Shown: positions 26,201 through 38,862 of the stretch, one piece after another
How the letters are laid out: the number at the start of each line of letters is the position of its first letter
Numbering within the stretch: position 1 is the stretch's first letter
Source: Pterobdella sp. o SKG-2022
Taxonomy: Eukaryota; Annelida; Clitellata; Hirudinida; Piscicolidae
Reading direction: 5' to 3'
Assembly: GCA_964035795.1 (NCBI GenBank)
Contig: OZ038324.1
Location: forward strand, 3,349,908 to 3,413,907
Length of the DNA stretch: 64,000 nucleotides
The notes under the pieces: generated by a model
The model's input: only the letters and a program-made list of their open reading frames with translations
What the model was told of the DNA's origin: nothing
Database searches by the model: none
Program-made: the position numbers and the translations under genes

Positions 26201-28401
26201 TTTAAATTTATTTTTTGCTTCTCATTAAAATAATTTTTGAAAGTTTTTTTTCTAGTAAAAATATCAAAAGATTTATTGATTGATTTTTATTTTTTTTCGA
26301 ATTTTTTTCAGATATTTTATTCTTCGAATTAAACTTTATTGGAATCTGTTTCTAAAAATAGAACAAAACTTCATTATTTGATTCAATAATTCTTGAAAGC
26401 TCGAATCTCGAGGCGAGAGAAAATAATCTTCAAACTCCCAAACTTCCTTCAATTTATGCCTTTGCAAGCAAATATTTAAAAGTAGAATAAATAACGTATA
26501 AAAAAAGTTTTTTATCAGTTTTTTTTTATACATTCCATGCTCTATATATATTTGTTCACTAATAGAAAAAAAAATTACTTTTTTATAAATCTTTCTTTCT
26601 ATTATTTTAATCTCTATTCCTACATATATATATATTAAAGGGATATTTAAAACGAGTTGCGTGAATTATAAAAACCACATATATGAGGAGGCTCGGAGTT
26701 CGTATGTCGTGATGAAGAGACATAATGACGTGAAACAAATTAGCAAGTATGATGGTAAGCTTGCTGCCAATATTCTTTTTATTTTTTGTTGGAAAATAAA
26801 CTGAAAAACACAAAGATGAAATTCAAATAAAAGCATAACGGTTGAATGAAATAAAAAATGCTTTACCTATAAATACTAATTTTTGATATTTTTATTTGTC
26901 TTAAGGAACCAATTTTATTTATTAGTTTTGTAATTTCTTAAATTCAACCAGCAAAACAAACTTTACTAGCTTGAAATTTTTCCAAATGGTTTCTTGTTCA
27001 TTCAAACACCTAGCAACATCTTTGGTAGTTCATGCAACATCCAAGGCAAAACATATGAGACAAACACTTGTCTCCCTTTGTCTTGTTGCTTATATCAAAG
27101 CACACACAATAACCTCCATCACACCTTCTTTACACTTTTGAGTCTTAATCATCATAAATAGTGCCTATGCTTGTTTCATCTTTTTTTTTGTTTTTTCACT
27201 TGCATGTTAATTCATTTTTTTTTGATTTTTTAATTTTTTATCGTTTTTTTGAGTGTTGCCAATCGATACACATAACAGCATGTAAAACTTATATTTGCAT
27301 GAAGCAAACAAAACCCACAATATAATTTTGAGTATCATAATTTCTACATAAATTGAATTTTTCAACTGCTTCTTTCCAATTCTATGATTTTTTTTTAGTA
27401 GGTCCTGTATTTCATCCTAAATACTAGTTTGGTTTATTTTGTTTCAATTTTAAAAAATTTCAAATAAAAATTTTTTTTACTTAAGTTTCTATTAAATTTA
27501 TATTTTTTGTATAAGGGTCATTTACGATATCAGCATCATTATCTTTTTTTTTCTTATTCACTTTTAACTGCTTGATGCTGATAAACCTGTCCAAATCAAA
27601 TTTTTTTAAAAAATACAAGCTTTTAATTTTTGTTTATTACTTTGAAACAGTATTCAAAACTTGTTAATATTTTTATCAAAAATTTTATGAGAAAAAATAA
27701 CGTTTTTTCCTTCATTAAAACATGGTTTATTATTTATATGGAAAAAAATGTTTATGTCAAGGTCAAAACGTGAATTTCATTTCAACAGGATGTTTGCTCC
27801 GCACAATTTGTGATTTGAAACAAAATATGCTTTTAAATGTTATTTCTGTGAATATTTAGAGTTTAAAAAAAAACTTTGAAAAAATTGCAAAAATTAAAAA
27901 AAAACACTGAAAAAATTGTCTGGAGAAGTGAAGGAGCCATAGAAAACTAAAACACTCAAGCCTTGAAAAAATGTGAAGTTTAATTTAAAAAGCTCAAACA
28001 GTCAAAATATATCAACCGTCCCACACTAGTTTTGCTGATGCAGTGTTTCAAAGTTAACTGACTGCTTAACTGACTGTTTCAAAGTTAACTGACAAAGTTA
28101 ACTAAAAATTTCTTTATGATTTTCAAAAAATTGAACGATTAATGTTGTACGTTGTTAAAGACGTAAAATATACTTATTATTTTATATTGAATTTTTATAA
28201 TTTTAATGAAATTGAGTACAATAATGATAATATCAATGAAGCACTTATGGTTTTAATGTCTGTTCCACTGTAAATGCCGAACGAGTAACTTAGCTTTATG
28301 CCAATAGATTTTAAACGATTTGAATTCAATTTGGAGTGAACTTAATTATTGAATTGTATAAAAAATGGAAAAATATCAAAAGTAGAATAAAGTTATATAT
28401 A
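23269..28401. other. AT-rich intronic or intergenic stretch
   Basis: No family-level match was found. The one segment that looks exon-like is near 24862-24960: a good polypyrimidine tract and CTTACAG acceptor, followed by GC-richer sequence with an open frame through about 25 codons, but with no good donor and no recognisable protein. If the 22.6-kb exon is real, this whole stretch is part of DGK intron 1. Confidence 0.45.
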
Positions 28402-28638
28402 ATATAGGGTTTTTCAATTCAATTCAAAATTGTCGCAATTGCATACCAAATCTTTGCAATTGCCTACCAAATCTTTGCAATTTTCTTACCAACTTTTTGC
28501 AATTGACTTCCAAATCTTTGCATTTGCGCACAAAATCATTGCAAAGATTTGGAAGTCAGTTGCAACAATTTGGTAAGAAATTGCAAAGATTTGGTAGACA
28601 ATTGCAAAGATTTTGAATTGAATTGAAAAACCCTATAT
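28402..28638. mobile_element. foldback (MITE-like) inverted-repeat element
   Basis: The outer 29 bp on the left (ATATAGGGTTTTTCAATTCA...) are the exact reverse complement of the outer 29 bp on the right (...TGAATTGAAAAACCCTATAT). The arms continue inward with imperfect pairing for about 110 bp each, so the whole 237-bp element can form one long hairpin. Each arm is built from a roughly 20-bp tandem motif around TACCAAATCTTTGCAATT. It codes for no protein. Placing the ends inside the TATA sequence would leave a TA target duplication, as for Tc1/mariner-type MITEs; that assignment is inference. Confidence 0.85.
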
Positions 28639-29044
28639 TGATATCAAGAGGTTCAATGAACTTCTGGAAGGAATATAATTATAAAAAACTCAACCTCATG
28701 CCTAGAAGCTCATCACAATAGAAAAAATTCTGCAATTTCAATTTTCAATTTCTTCAAGATTTCTAATTGAGATTAACGTTTCGCCAAATGTCTTTGAAAT
28801 TTGAAATCTAAAAATATAACTCAATCAAGAGCTTGAAGCTTCATAATAAACTTTTTATTGAATCTCGAATCTGTTATGATCAATCCTTACTTTCCATGTT
28901 AGTATCCTATATCTGTTATCTCAATCATAATTTTATACAAAAATATTTAAATAAATGAATATATATAAATAAAAATACACAAAGAAATAAATAAATAAAA
29001 ATAAATAAATTAATTAATTTATATATATATATATTTTTTTTTTA
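28639..29044. other. short non-coding interval with AT microsatellite
   Basis: No gene. From about 28960 the sequence becomes an A/T-only array (AAATAAATAAAT, then ATATATATAT) that abuts the poly-A-like end of the minus-strand LINE. Confidence 0.6.
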
Positions 29045-30035
29045 ACACAATTCTTTTATTGATATAAACAACTACATGAAACTCAAAAAGTTGAAGTGAA
29101 ACGAATAGCAAAACTAATTATAACATTTTATAAGAATAAAAAAAATGGCTTAAATAGAATCAAATTAATAAAACATGGCTTTCAAGGGTTAAGGATATAC
29201 CGTAAATGAAATGGCATAAAAAAAACAAAACAAAGAATTCAAATCGAATGAAATAAAAAATAAAGTAATAACAGACTAGATTTATAACTTGGAGCTGTTT
29301 AGAATATATTTTTTCACAAGGGTTTTGAATAATTTTAATGATTTTATGGATTTAAGATTATTTGGTAATTGATTCCAGCATTTAGCACCTTTTACTTTTA
29401 AAGATAATTTCTTTTTATTAGTTCTATATTTTTCTATAATTAAATTGTTATTATTTCTAATATTGTAGTTATAGGTTTTAGTGTTAAAGAAATTAGAGAA
29501 AAAGTCAGGAAGAAGACTAATTATATGTTTAAAACTAAATATTAAGGTGTGTAATATATTTATGTTATTTATATTCAATGTTTCTAAATCTTTATAATTA
29601 ATATTTTTATCAAATGGATAATTAAAGGTAGTTCTGATGGTTAAGTTTTGTAGTGTTTGAATTTTTTTTATATTAGATTTATAATTACATGCCCAAACAG
29701 TGTTACAATAATTAATATGACTTTTAAACCAATTATTAATACTATTTAAATCATTATTAATATCATTATTTATTTGTTCATAATTACCATTAGTAATAGG
29801 AAAAGAAATGAGAATATCATCAGCATAAATGAGTGTATCGTATTTATTATTGTTGATAGAAAAATCATTAATAAATAAGATGAATAGTAAAGGACCTAAT
29901 ATTGAACCTTGGGAACTTCCCTAGATTTAATCAAAGGTTTGGATTGTACCCCATTTAAACCAACCACTTGATTTCTGTTTTTCATATAAGATTCTATCCA
30001 TTTAATTGATAACAATGAAAAATTAAGTCTATATA
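29045..30035 (-). pseudogene. truncated non-LTR retrotransposon with YADD RT motif
   Basis: Read on the minus strand from about 30035, the frame gives a segment ending IESYMKNRNQVVGLNG, then after one frameshift near 29920 GSILGPLLFILFINDF and LIYADDILIS. These are the conserved RT blocks with the catalytic YADD. The reading frame then stays open to SIKSLKLFKTLVKKYIL and a stop near 29282, which is the typical KxWNxLP...FKxxLKxxL end of CR1/Jockey-like LINE proteins. NWFK passes directly into SHINYCNTVWA, so the segment normally between them (about 100 residues) is missing without loss of frame. The 3' side ends in an A-run (T-run on + at 29032-29042). It lacks the endonuclease and N-terminal RT and cannot be autonomous. 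Confidence 0.8.
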
Positions 30036-30401
30036 TTTATATATATATATTTATTTATTTTTACTTATATATACGTTTGTGTTTTTATGTGTGTAATACA
30101 GACGTGTGACAACACTCTCATACGGATAGCAGATATATAAATGAGAGTTGGCTTCATAGTGCGAAGTTGAACATTATCTTGAACAATGTTTTATGGTGTG
30201 ATCAAATATAAATGAGTTGAAACTGAGTTTTTGTTGTTTTAATTATTTGAGTTGGGAAGGAATTGTTAATTTCTTCTCTGTGTAATTTGTTTCAAAAGTT
30301 TTTCAAAGCCAATTGCGAGTCTAAGGGTAAACAATTTAGAGTGGAAAAAATTCAATCCACTCACTAAAAACAACTTTCAAATAGCATATAATTCTGGAAA
30401 A

Positions 30402-31327
30402 ATGAATAAGTTTTTCAAAAAAAACAAATCGACATCTCCCGTGGAATGCAAGAAGACAGTTCTCTGCTTTCCTGAGCACCTTCCCTGCCACAACCTCAGT
30501 GCTAGTGGTCAAAGCATCAACTTTTTAGACATTTCTTCTGATAATACTGAAAAGTTCACTGATAACCTCACAGTTCCTAAGCCTGTGAAACGAAGTCGCA
30601 CGTTGAGTTTTGATGGTGTTTTGAAGACCCTTAACCAACTGAGCAGTCTAGATCTTTTCCTCAAAGTACCTTCCAATGACCGCAGAAGCAGCTGTGGAGA
30701 CTCCAACAAAAGAAAAAACTCTTCCGAAACAAATTTTTCATTATCAAATTCAATCAATCCAATTTTTTGCAGTTCCAAGTCACCACCAACCTCCAAATGT
30801 GTTCATTGCGTACACCTCGTTTCTCTTCCCAACAGCCACCTCAAGTCTCCTGAAGCTTCTTCTGATTTCTCATTTACTTCTTCTAACAAAAGTGATTCAT
30901 TTCTTTCAGATTTCTCCGACTGTTCTGATTTAAGAGAAGATAGCACGACTTGTGCTCACCGTCGGTCCCCTCCCATCATTATTCACGACGCCTCTCTCGA
31001 TCAACAATCCCATGCAGAATCCCCTCCGACCGACAAAACTAACCTCACAGTTGAATTTCAATCATCTGCTGAAGATTTAGAAAACCACTCAGACAATTCG
31101 TTCTACGAGTGTTCCTGGCAGGAAGCGGAGTCTTTGCAGGTGCCCATGTTGAAACCTCGCTCGAGTTCTCTTGATGCCACTCCTCATGCAACAACCTCAC
31201 AAAGCAACAATTCTGATACCTTATGTGTAGATAATGAAGCAATAAAACAACAAAGATCCGCTTCCGTAGACGTTAAACTGCCTACAGCAGAAGTCAGTAA
31301 CTACATGGCTTGCTTCGACAACTGCAA
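30402..31327 (+). CDS. DGKZ/DGKI-like: candidate N-terminal exon of DGK gene, Ser-rich
   Basis: A 972-nt open frame, by far the longest non-repetitive one in the window. It starts at an ATG with A-rich context and an in-frame TAA upstream at 30267. Base composition is clearly less AT-rich than the flanks. The product is Ser/Thr/Pro-rich and low in predicted structure, with phospho-site-like repeats RSRTLSFDG, PRSSSLDA and QRSASVDVKLPTAE that fit basophilic kinase sites. It contains no folded domain. Ending the exon at 31327 (TGCAA|GTTTGT, phase 2) joins exon 2 in frame as NCK-KAVASP. A second possible donor at 31292 (AGAA|GTCAGT, phase 0) would need an additional exon before 36543. Assignment to the DGK gene rests on orientation, position and phase, not homology. 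It could also be an independent gene. Coding confidence is higher than the confidence in the linkage. Confidence 0.6.
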
Positions 31328-32050
31328 GTTTGTGTCGTTTAAATCGAGAATTAAATTTATATACGTGGTGTGACTGGAATGATGAAGAATATTTCTTTTG
31401 GCGGAAATTTTTGAACGAAACTTTAAACAAGTGTCAGCACGAAAATTTATTTCTGAAGTTTTGAGGAAATATAAATAAGGATAGGTAAGTCTTAAAATCA
31501 TTCTTGCAAGAATTTTACTTTTTTTTTTCAAACTTTCTTTTTTTAGCTGAATTGAAAATTATATTTAAAAACATATTTCAGCTGAAAAATTTGTTAAAGC
31601 CTTCTGATTTCGAAGTAACAGCTTTCAAAAAAGACTGAAGTTGCATGCTCGTCGATAACTACGTATCGAGAAGATTTCACCTAGATTGTTTCAAAGGATT
31701 TAAGCAAAAAAATATAATAAAAAAAATAAAAATTATGCCATGGGTTTTGCTATTATTATGAATGAAAAGATAAATTTAGTGTTAAATATTATGAATAAAA
31801 TTGAAGAGAAACCTAAAAAATTCAATACTTCAAAACTATTTGAAGATAAAATTTTTCAAAAGAATTGAAATCTAATAAACGGTTTGTTAAACGACCAATT
31901 TCTATGGCTTCAACCCATTTGATACAATTTTGTCATTAAAGTGAAGAACCAACACATTTTATTTTAACTTTATTTTGGATTTCTTCTCTTACGACAAGAA
32001 TTTTTAATTCAACGTAAAAAAACCTCTTTAAAAGTTTATTGAGCTTCACT

Positions 32051-32233
32051 GTCGACCCCTATAGCTCAATGGTTGAGCATTAGACTAATTATCTAAAAGT
32101 TACTGGGTTCGATCCCGCGTGGGCCGACATTAGCACACTCTTCCATAGTGTGTTTTCGCTACATTAAATTTGTAGCAAGCGCTTTGATCTATAAGGAAAA
32201 GCGCTTTATAAATAGCACATTACATTACGTTAC
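32051..32233 (+). mobile_element. tRNA-derived SINE
   Basis: Head GTCGACCCCTATAGCTCAAT, anticodon loop CTAATTA, box B GGGTTCGATCCCGCGTGGGC, body TAGCACACTCTTCCATAGTG and a tail with AAGCGCTTTGATCTATAAGG and AAAAGCGCTTTATAAATAGC, ending ACATTACATTACGTTAC. It lies in the intron before exon 2, in the sense orientation of the gene. Confidence 0.9.
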
Positions 32234-35200
32234 TATGAAATTTAATAAACTTTTTGTTTTTTATGTTTAATATTTATGCGAGGCTTGAAAGTTCGTAACG
32301 AGAGATTTCACGTGAATCGAATTTTTTTTTTTTTAAATTTAAATTCTGTAAAACTAGAGTCACGAATCGATGCAAAACGATGATTAAAGTTCAAAAAAAT
32401 ATTTTTTAAAAATCAAAAAATTTGATTTTTTATTATTTCAATTTGAAAATATTTAACGTATTGAAGAAAAACATGAAAAATATTAGCACATTTATAGCTA
32501 GAGTAAGCCTGTGCACCCTGGCATGTTGCTCCTCCATCCATCTTCTCTCCATGCTTCGTAATTAATTAGTCTCATCTTTTTGTGATGGAGTGTTTAGTTT
32601 TTGCTACTATAATTTTAGATATAATATAAAAGAATCTTATTTTTGAATGTGTCAAAAAATCACAAGTATATTAATATAACTGAGTTTTATTATGAGTTTA
32701 TTTTCCAATATCAACAAGACTTTAATGCTTCAATCGCTCTGCCTCATGCTAAATAAATATGAATTCATATATCATAATGAAAAATTTTTGAATAGAAACT
32801 CAAACATTTCTTGATGATAAATTCTTAGACATAACTTCATGCATATCTTGATAAAAAATTACTTTCAAACTCAAATTTGCATTAACAGAGACCATGTATT
32901 GAAAGCAAATTCTATTGAATTCTTTCAAGCATCCCTCTATGAAAACCCTTTTTTCAATTACAAACCATTCACATTTTTATTGTATGTTACAATGACCAAA
33001 CATTTTTTTATCAATGACCAAAAAAAAGCTTTAATATTTTCAATAAGAAAACCTATGTACTCAACTTGAGACCAAACCATGAAGGTGTGGTTGGGAAAAT
33101 ATAAACTCAGCTTTGAAAGGTATTACTGCGTGCAAAAATAAAAACAAATAGTTTTGTACAAAAATTTTTTCTTATATTATGCATAAGAATAACAATTACT
33201 TGAATTTAAAAAAAAATATCATTTATGAAATGTAATAAAACGAAAGTATGGTCCTATTTTTGGCAACTTTGAAAAAATAAAAAAGCTGCCTTGCCAAGCT
33301 GTAATTTTGAAAATTAACCTGAAATAAAATTGCTATAAGAATTAACTCAAAATACACAAAAAAAAGCTAAATAATAAAAAGTTTTAATTGGAAAATCAAT
33401 TTAATGGACGAAAAGGTTGAAAAATAAAAAAATTGTGTCCATGATTAATGGGAACCATTCACCAAAATCCAACAAAATATATTCAAAAAAACTAAAAAAT
33501 AAAAACTACACAGTAAAGATATAACAAAACTGATTTGAAATGTAAAAAACTGTTTTAAAATAAGAACCATTAACTGAGGATACGAAACCTAATTCAAATC
33601 GAAAAATAATTGGAGAAAACTTATTTGAAACACAAAAATTTAATTTTGTGAATTGAATATCCATCACACGCCTAACTTCCAATATGCCATTCAACGTTAT
33701 TATTTTTATTGGTGGATTTGATTATTTTCTTTTTTTTTATTCAAAACTTTGAAAAATTCGTTTTTTTTGACGAATTTTCTCAGTTGTCACAAGGTAAAAT
33801 TTAGAAACGGAGAATGAATCTTCAAAGCTTGATGTGCATAGATTATAATAATAATTAAAACCATTGAAATTTAATGTTTTGTTTCATTGGCTTCCATCTA
33901 CACCATAAGTACCAGCAGCGAGTAGCACTTGTCAAACAGTGTTTTAAAAATATCGTTGAAAGGCACCAACACCAAAGCACTAAGCCTGATGGCTGGTAAG
34001 GCTGCTATTATTTTAGGGTAGAAATCTGAAAAACCTTCTCTTGTCTTCCAGTAACTATTTGAGTTACTGATTATATTTGTCGAAATTCTTAAATTGGAAC
34101 ATGCCACACTGACCGTTTTTTTAGTCTGCTCTTATGACTAAGAAAATGAAACAGTGATTCCGAGTAGATAACGTTTGATAAGTACATAAAACAATCAAAA
34201 GATCTTCAATGAGAAAATAAGAAGATTTCACCTTGGAGTGACGAATTTCATGTTGAAATAAAAACAGTGAAATTTTATGTAAAAAAGATTTATTTTTTGT
34301 TTTTTTGTTCAAATGTTGTTTTTTTTTGTTAGGATCATAGGATGTAGATGATTCATGTGAATAATTAAATTTTTTAGAAGTTTTTGTAAAAAATTTTGAA
34401 TTTTATACAAATATTTTGAAATTTTTTGAAAAATTAGGGCTTTTTTCCAGTTATTCATATTTTGTTGGACTCCTATAAAAAAATTCAAAAGAGAAAAATT
34501 TATGAGTTTTTATAAAAAATTAGATTTAAAACCTTTTCTCAGCTTTCAAAAGCTTTTGAGAAAAATTATTAAATGACTTAGCTTTTTCTTTTTTTTTAAC
34601 TTAGTTTTCAACTGAATTATTATTTTAAAAATCAAAATTCATGATAAAATCAACCTCATCATAAGACATTAGCATTTTGAATAGTGTCACCTTGTCAAAA
34701 ATGTAGCTCTTTAGAACATTTTATCTATCTAAAAACCTAGCATATTCAAAAATGAAAGATATTTTATGAATGCACCAGAAATGTTTTCTTAAAAAACTTA
34801 AAAATAATTTTTATTTAATTGATTTCATGAAGGATTATTTATCCCAAAAGAATATTCACAAGAGATTATTCACAAGGGATTATTCACAAGAGTTTATTTA
34901 TTTTGTTGCACTGCACAATCAAAAAATGCCGAACTTCTCAAAGAACTCAAAAAAAAATACAAATTGATTTTATTAGAACTTTTATCATTCACATTATTTC
35001 CTCACTCATTAAAGCTTCTTAAAAGATCATTATCATTACTAACTGTCATTTTACTTATCACTCATATTGATATTATCATATAAATAATTCTTAATAAGCA
35101 TACTTGACTATCATCAGGTATGTGATGTTGTGAACTTAGACAAAACTAGTAGTTAAAACACTATGAACTAGTTATTAATTTGTTGCCATTGTGTCGTTTG

Positions 35201-36266
35201 TGAGCTAGAGTAAGACATAAAAGCCTGAATTTGTGAAAACGTAAAAAAATATATAGAAAGCCGATCATAGATTTAGAAAAAAAAATTTTTTCTTATTAGA
35301 TCAACCTATATATTCAATGGTTTGAAAAAGGGAATAAAGATTTAAGCTAAAAAGCATACAGTGAGCTTGTAAGTTATGGATTTTAAACAATTAAAGAAAT
35401 TGAAATTGTGTTGAACCAAGTTTTGAAAATTGTTAACAGCAAAAATAATTAAAAAATAAGAAAATAATGATTTCTAAAAAAACATGGTTTTGTGTAATTT
35501 TAAAAACATCAAATATAACGTCTAGTTCAAGACTAGATTTGAAGCGAGGCTCTTGAGAGAAGCAAAAAAGATTTGGTTGAGAACACTATGTTGACTCCAA
35601 ATTTTATTATTGAGGTCATTGCTGCTTGATTTTGCAATGAAAAAATGGTTTTTTGAAGAATGAGAACATACGATAAAAATCAAAATAGAAATAGATAAAG
35701 TTAAAAGTGAAAATAATTTTTTTTTAATAAAAATTTCCAGTGTTTGGTAGCTTTCGAACCAGTTTGGTTAAAAAATCATTCAAAAATAAGTCATCTGATA
35801 AATAAACAGATAAACGTTTAAAAATTGAAAATATAAGATGGAAATAATGATAATTAATTGATAAAAATAAAATTATGACGAGTAAGGGTTTAAGATTTGG
35901 TTAATGAGAAATAAGAATGATTAGTTAATGTATTAAATTGTGTACCTAGGTAGGTTGAAATCAAAATGATAATTTGCTAATTATTTTTTATATTGATTAT
36001 TAGTGTTTGCATACTTTGATACTTGAGAAATAATTGTTTTTTCAAATTTTTCATACTCCTCTGAGTTTATTGATAATATTGAAAATTTTTTATAGCGCGT
36101 AATTCAAAAAGAGAAATTGTTTCATGATGGCTTCTTCATTTGATTTATAATAAACCAAAACTTAATTATCAATATAGAAATTTAAACAAGCTTATTAAAC
36201 CTCACCTCTCCATGTTAACTAATGCTCATCACATGGCCATCTTCATATTTATTACCGCCGTTAAAA
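32234..36266. other. intron sequence, AT-rich, no feature recognised
   Basis: This is part of the intron between the 30.4-kb exon and exon 2. Around 34850-34895 there is a three-copy run of TTATTCACAAGAG/GGA. Otherwise I see only AT-rich low-complexity sequence. Confidence 0.5.
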
Positions 36267-36345
36267 TGATGGCTGAGTCTGTAGAGCGTTCAGACTTTTG
36301 ACAAACCGAAGTTTTTTGGGTTCAAATCATTGTCTGAAGAACATT
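36267..36345 (+). mobile_element. second tRNA-like element, probable SINE remnant
   Basis: GATGGCTGAGTCTGTAGAGC followed about 50 bp later by GGGTTCAAATCAT has the arrangement of A and B boxes of a tRNA-like promoter. It differs in sequence from the Ile-like family. The anticodon arm is imperfect and the 3' acceptor half does not pair well with the 5' end, so a SINE head or dead tRNA is likelier than a working tRNA. Confidence 0.5.
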
Positions 36346-36542
36346 TTAGGCGTTTACAGGATTTCATTCATAATTCCTCTGAGTTAAGATTTTATCTCCA
36401 AACATATACCTTCACTGATTAATTATTTATTATTGTTGATTATTATCACTCTTGTTTATTATTTATTTTGTTTTTTCAATGAAAAACATGATTTTTTTTT
36501 TAAAAATTAAAAAATTAATATTAAGAACTTTTGAAACCTCAG

Positions 36543-36639
36543 AAAAGCTGTGGCATCACCGCACAACAACCTTCTGCATCCGAGGTATGCTGAATACTCG
36601 CACAAGAAGAAAGAGGTCAAATGTACTGTCGATTGGAGT
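36543..36639 (+). CDS. DGKZ/DGKI-like: DGK exon 2: pre-C1 segment
   Basis: Acceptor GAAACCTCAG|A and donor GGAGT|GTGAGC bound 97 nt. Entry is in phase 2 (the first base completes the preceding codon) and exit is in phase 0. The 32 codons begin KAVASPHNNLLHPRYAE and end EVKCTVDWS. In the zeta/iota family the segment RKAITKSGLQHL...STVDWSES sits immediately before the first C1 domain. The exit joins exon 3 as TVDWS-DAATYGEHIW without a gap. The run of Lys in the middle (HKKKEVK) is species-specific as far as I can tell. Confidence 0.85.
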
Positions 36640-38766
36640 GTGAGCTTCTTTGTTTGTTTTTTTGTTTGTTTGTATGAGTTTTTCTTAAGTAAAATGGGTT
36701 TTTGTATCGCTAAGCAATGCCCGTTTTTGTGATTTTATACATTTTCATTAATTTTTTGTCTAAATTTACAAATATTTCAGATAAAAACAATCTATAAATA
36801 CTGCAACTGGCTGATAATTTTATTTTATTCGAATAATAAAAAATGGGACTCTCTCAGCGCTTTTCACCTTCAAATAAATTTACCGTGCAAACATGCAAGC
36901 CTAGCACAAAATTATGAGCTTCAGTTTTTGAGATTTCAGTTTTTGAAAAACTTTGCCAAAATAATACAATGATAGAAAGTTTGGATATATGAAAACTCAT
37001 TAAATCAAGAGCCGTTCTTCAACTGATAAAAAGTGGGAAACGTGTTTTTTACTTTTCTGCCATCACTTTAGGCTCTGCTTATTTTAAAACAAATTTATGT
37101 TCAAATTCAGTTTCAATATGAAAAACCTTGTGTTTTAAATGCATTTGAATCAGTAGTTTAAAGTTTTTGAGCATTAGCATGTTGTTCTGCGGTCAGAACC
37201 ACGCATCAAGTTCTCATCCATTTTTATGGCAGCTTGCATCTTTCATTAGATAATTGCTTTATTTTCTACATATTTAGAGTACCCTTCAGGCGTTCTTAAT
37301 CTTTTTTTGTGCTTTTTCCAGCATTTGTTTATTTGTTTCACCAATTCCTTCAACTTCTCAATTTCATTTTTAGATATTTTCGTGTTTTACTTTTTTTTAT
37401 AGAAATTTATTTATTGCACAGCATGCAAGCTTTTGTGTCTGATGGAACAATGGAGAGCTCAAAGAGTTACAATGGCTCTCTTAAAATACAGCCCACAGAG
37501 CTCACTGTAACTGCAGCCAAATTTCTGAGACTGTAAATTTTATGAAACAAACCTATTGCCTCGTTTTTAATTAATATCTTCGCTATAAAGTGATATAGTT
37601 GGAGTTCTCTTAATCATGTTACTTTTTTTAAAAAATATTAGTGTTTATTATTTTTTTTTCATCATTAAATACTATTTATTACTCGTTATTTTTATATTAA
37701 AAATATTTTTACTTTGTTTTTAATGAATAAATTTAAAAATTTGGTATGTTTTATAAGGAATTTTTAAGCTGTAAACTGCTTAGTTTTGACATTGTTTTCA
37801 TAGCGAAAAAATTTTTAATCTAAGTCATACTTTTTGTTATTTGTATTCCAGAATGTTTTCATGTTTCCATTGAAAATAAATTCCAAAAAAGCTGTAAAGT
37901 TGAGCAAAATTCTAATGTTTTATGTTCGGGTATAGTTAGATTCCTGGCTCTGAATTTATGTTCTAATCAAGTTATTTTATAACCGAGAAAACATGATGGC
38001 ACATACTATAATCTAAGAATTTTCAATAAAGGAGTTAAAAAATTACATAAACCATCTTATACAATTAAATACAAAAAAAATTTTGATAGATGAATAGACG
38101 GGAATATATTCAGAGACTGAGCCAATAGGTTAGTGAATGGATGATGGATAAATAGATAAATTGATGTATAGATGGGAGAAAAGTATATAGATAGAAGCAG
38201 AAATAAAAGGATTAGATGAAGTGAATCAATAGATAGATTAATGATTTGAAGAATAGACCTATGAACAGACAAATGGATTGATTGATAAGTAATTGATGAA
38301 GATAGATAGATTAATTGACGGATAAAAAGATGAAGTTGTGGATATAAAAGAGGTGGATAAAGACCCAATTTGTTGCATTTCAAATCTTTATGTTTATCTT
38401 AACTTTGTTTTTGGCAAAAAGTTCAACCATTTTTTTCGTTGCCTTTTATCACATTGAATAAAGGAGAAATTTTTTAAATTTTTGATATCACGTTATTATG
38501 TAAAAACAAACACAATTTACAATAAATTTTGTTCAAAAAAAAAATAATAATCAAATTAATAAGAATATATAAAGTCGCACACGTTTTTTTAAAAACTATT
38601 TATTCTTCAAACACATTTAACCATCAGATCAATTCATTTATTTTATACAATCAATCTTCACACTTCTTTGTAAACTATACTCTAATCCAACAATTACTTG
38701 ATTGCTAAAAGTTGACTTTATAAATTCCTCCATTTATCATGCTATCAACAAAAACTCTCATTACCA
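36640..38766. other. intron 2, first part
   Basis: AT-rich sequence. A GC-richer patch at 37420-37540 follows a good acceptor (TTGCACAG) but has a stop in the phase that exon 2 requires, so I did not call it an exon. From about 38080 to 38345 there is a degenerate GATA/GATG low-complexity array. Confidence 0.55.
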
Positions 38767-38862
38767 CATCACACATTGTCCCTCACCGCATCATACACTG
38801 TTCCTTATCGCATCACACACTGTGCCTCACTACATTACACATTGTGCCTCACCACATCACGC
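38767..38862. repeat. 22-bp minisatellite, about 4.3 copies
   Basis: Four successive 22-bp units of the form CATCACACATTGTCCCTCAC plus two bases, each differing by a few substitutions, followed by a partial fifth. It opens a long G-poor, C/A-rich tract that continues to the acceptor of exon 3. Confidence 0.8.

Noticed and set aside
28020..28110. Short tandem repeat TTTCAAAGTTAACTGACT as a possible CRISPR-like array
   Set aside because: Only two or three partial copies with no regular spacers, in a eukaryotic genome.
37429..37535. Exon-like segment after a TTGCACAG acceptor in intron 2
   Set aside because: In the phase required by exon 2 it hits a stop after six codons, its sequence matches no DGK segment, and exons 2 and 3 already join without missing residues.
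38057..38383. 108-codon minus-strand Ser/Leu/Ile/His-rich frame
   Set aside because: It is the translation of degenerate GATA/GATG low-complexity sequence.
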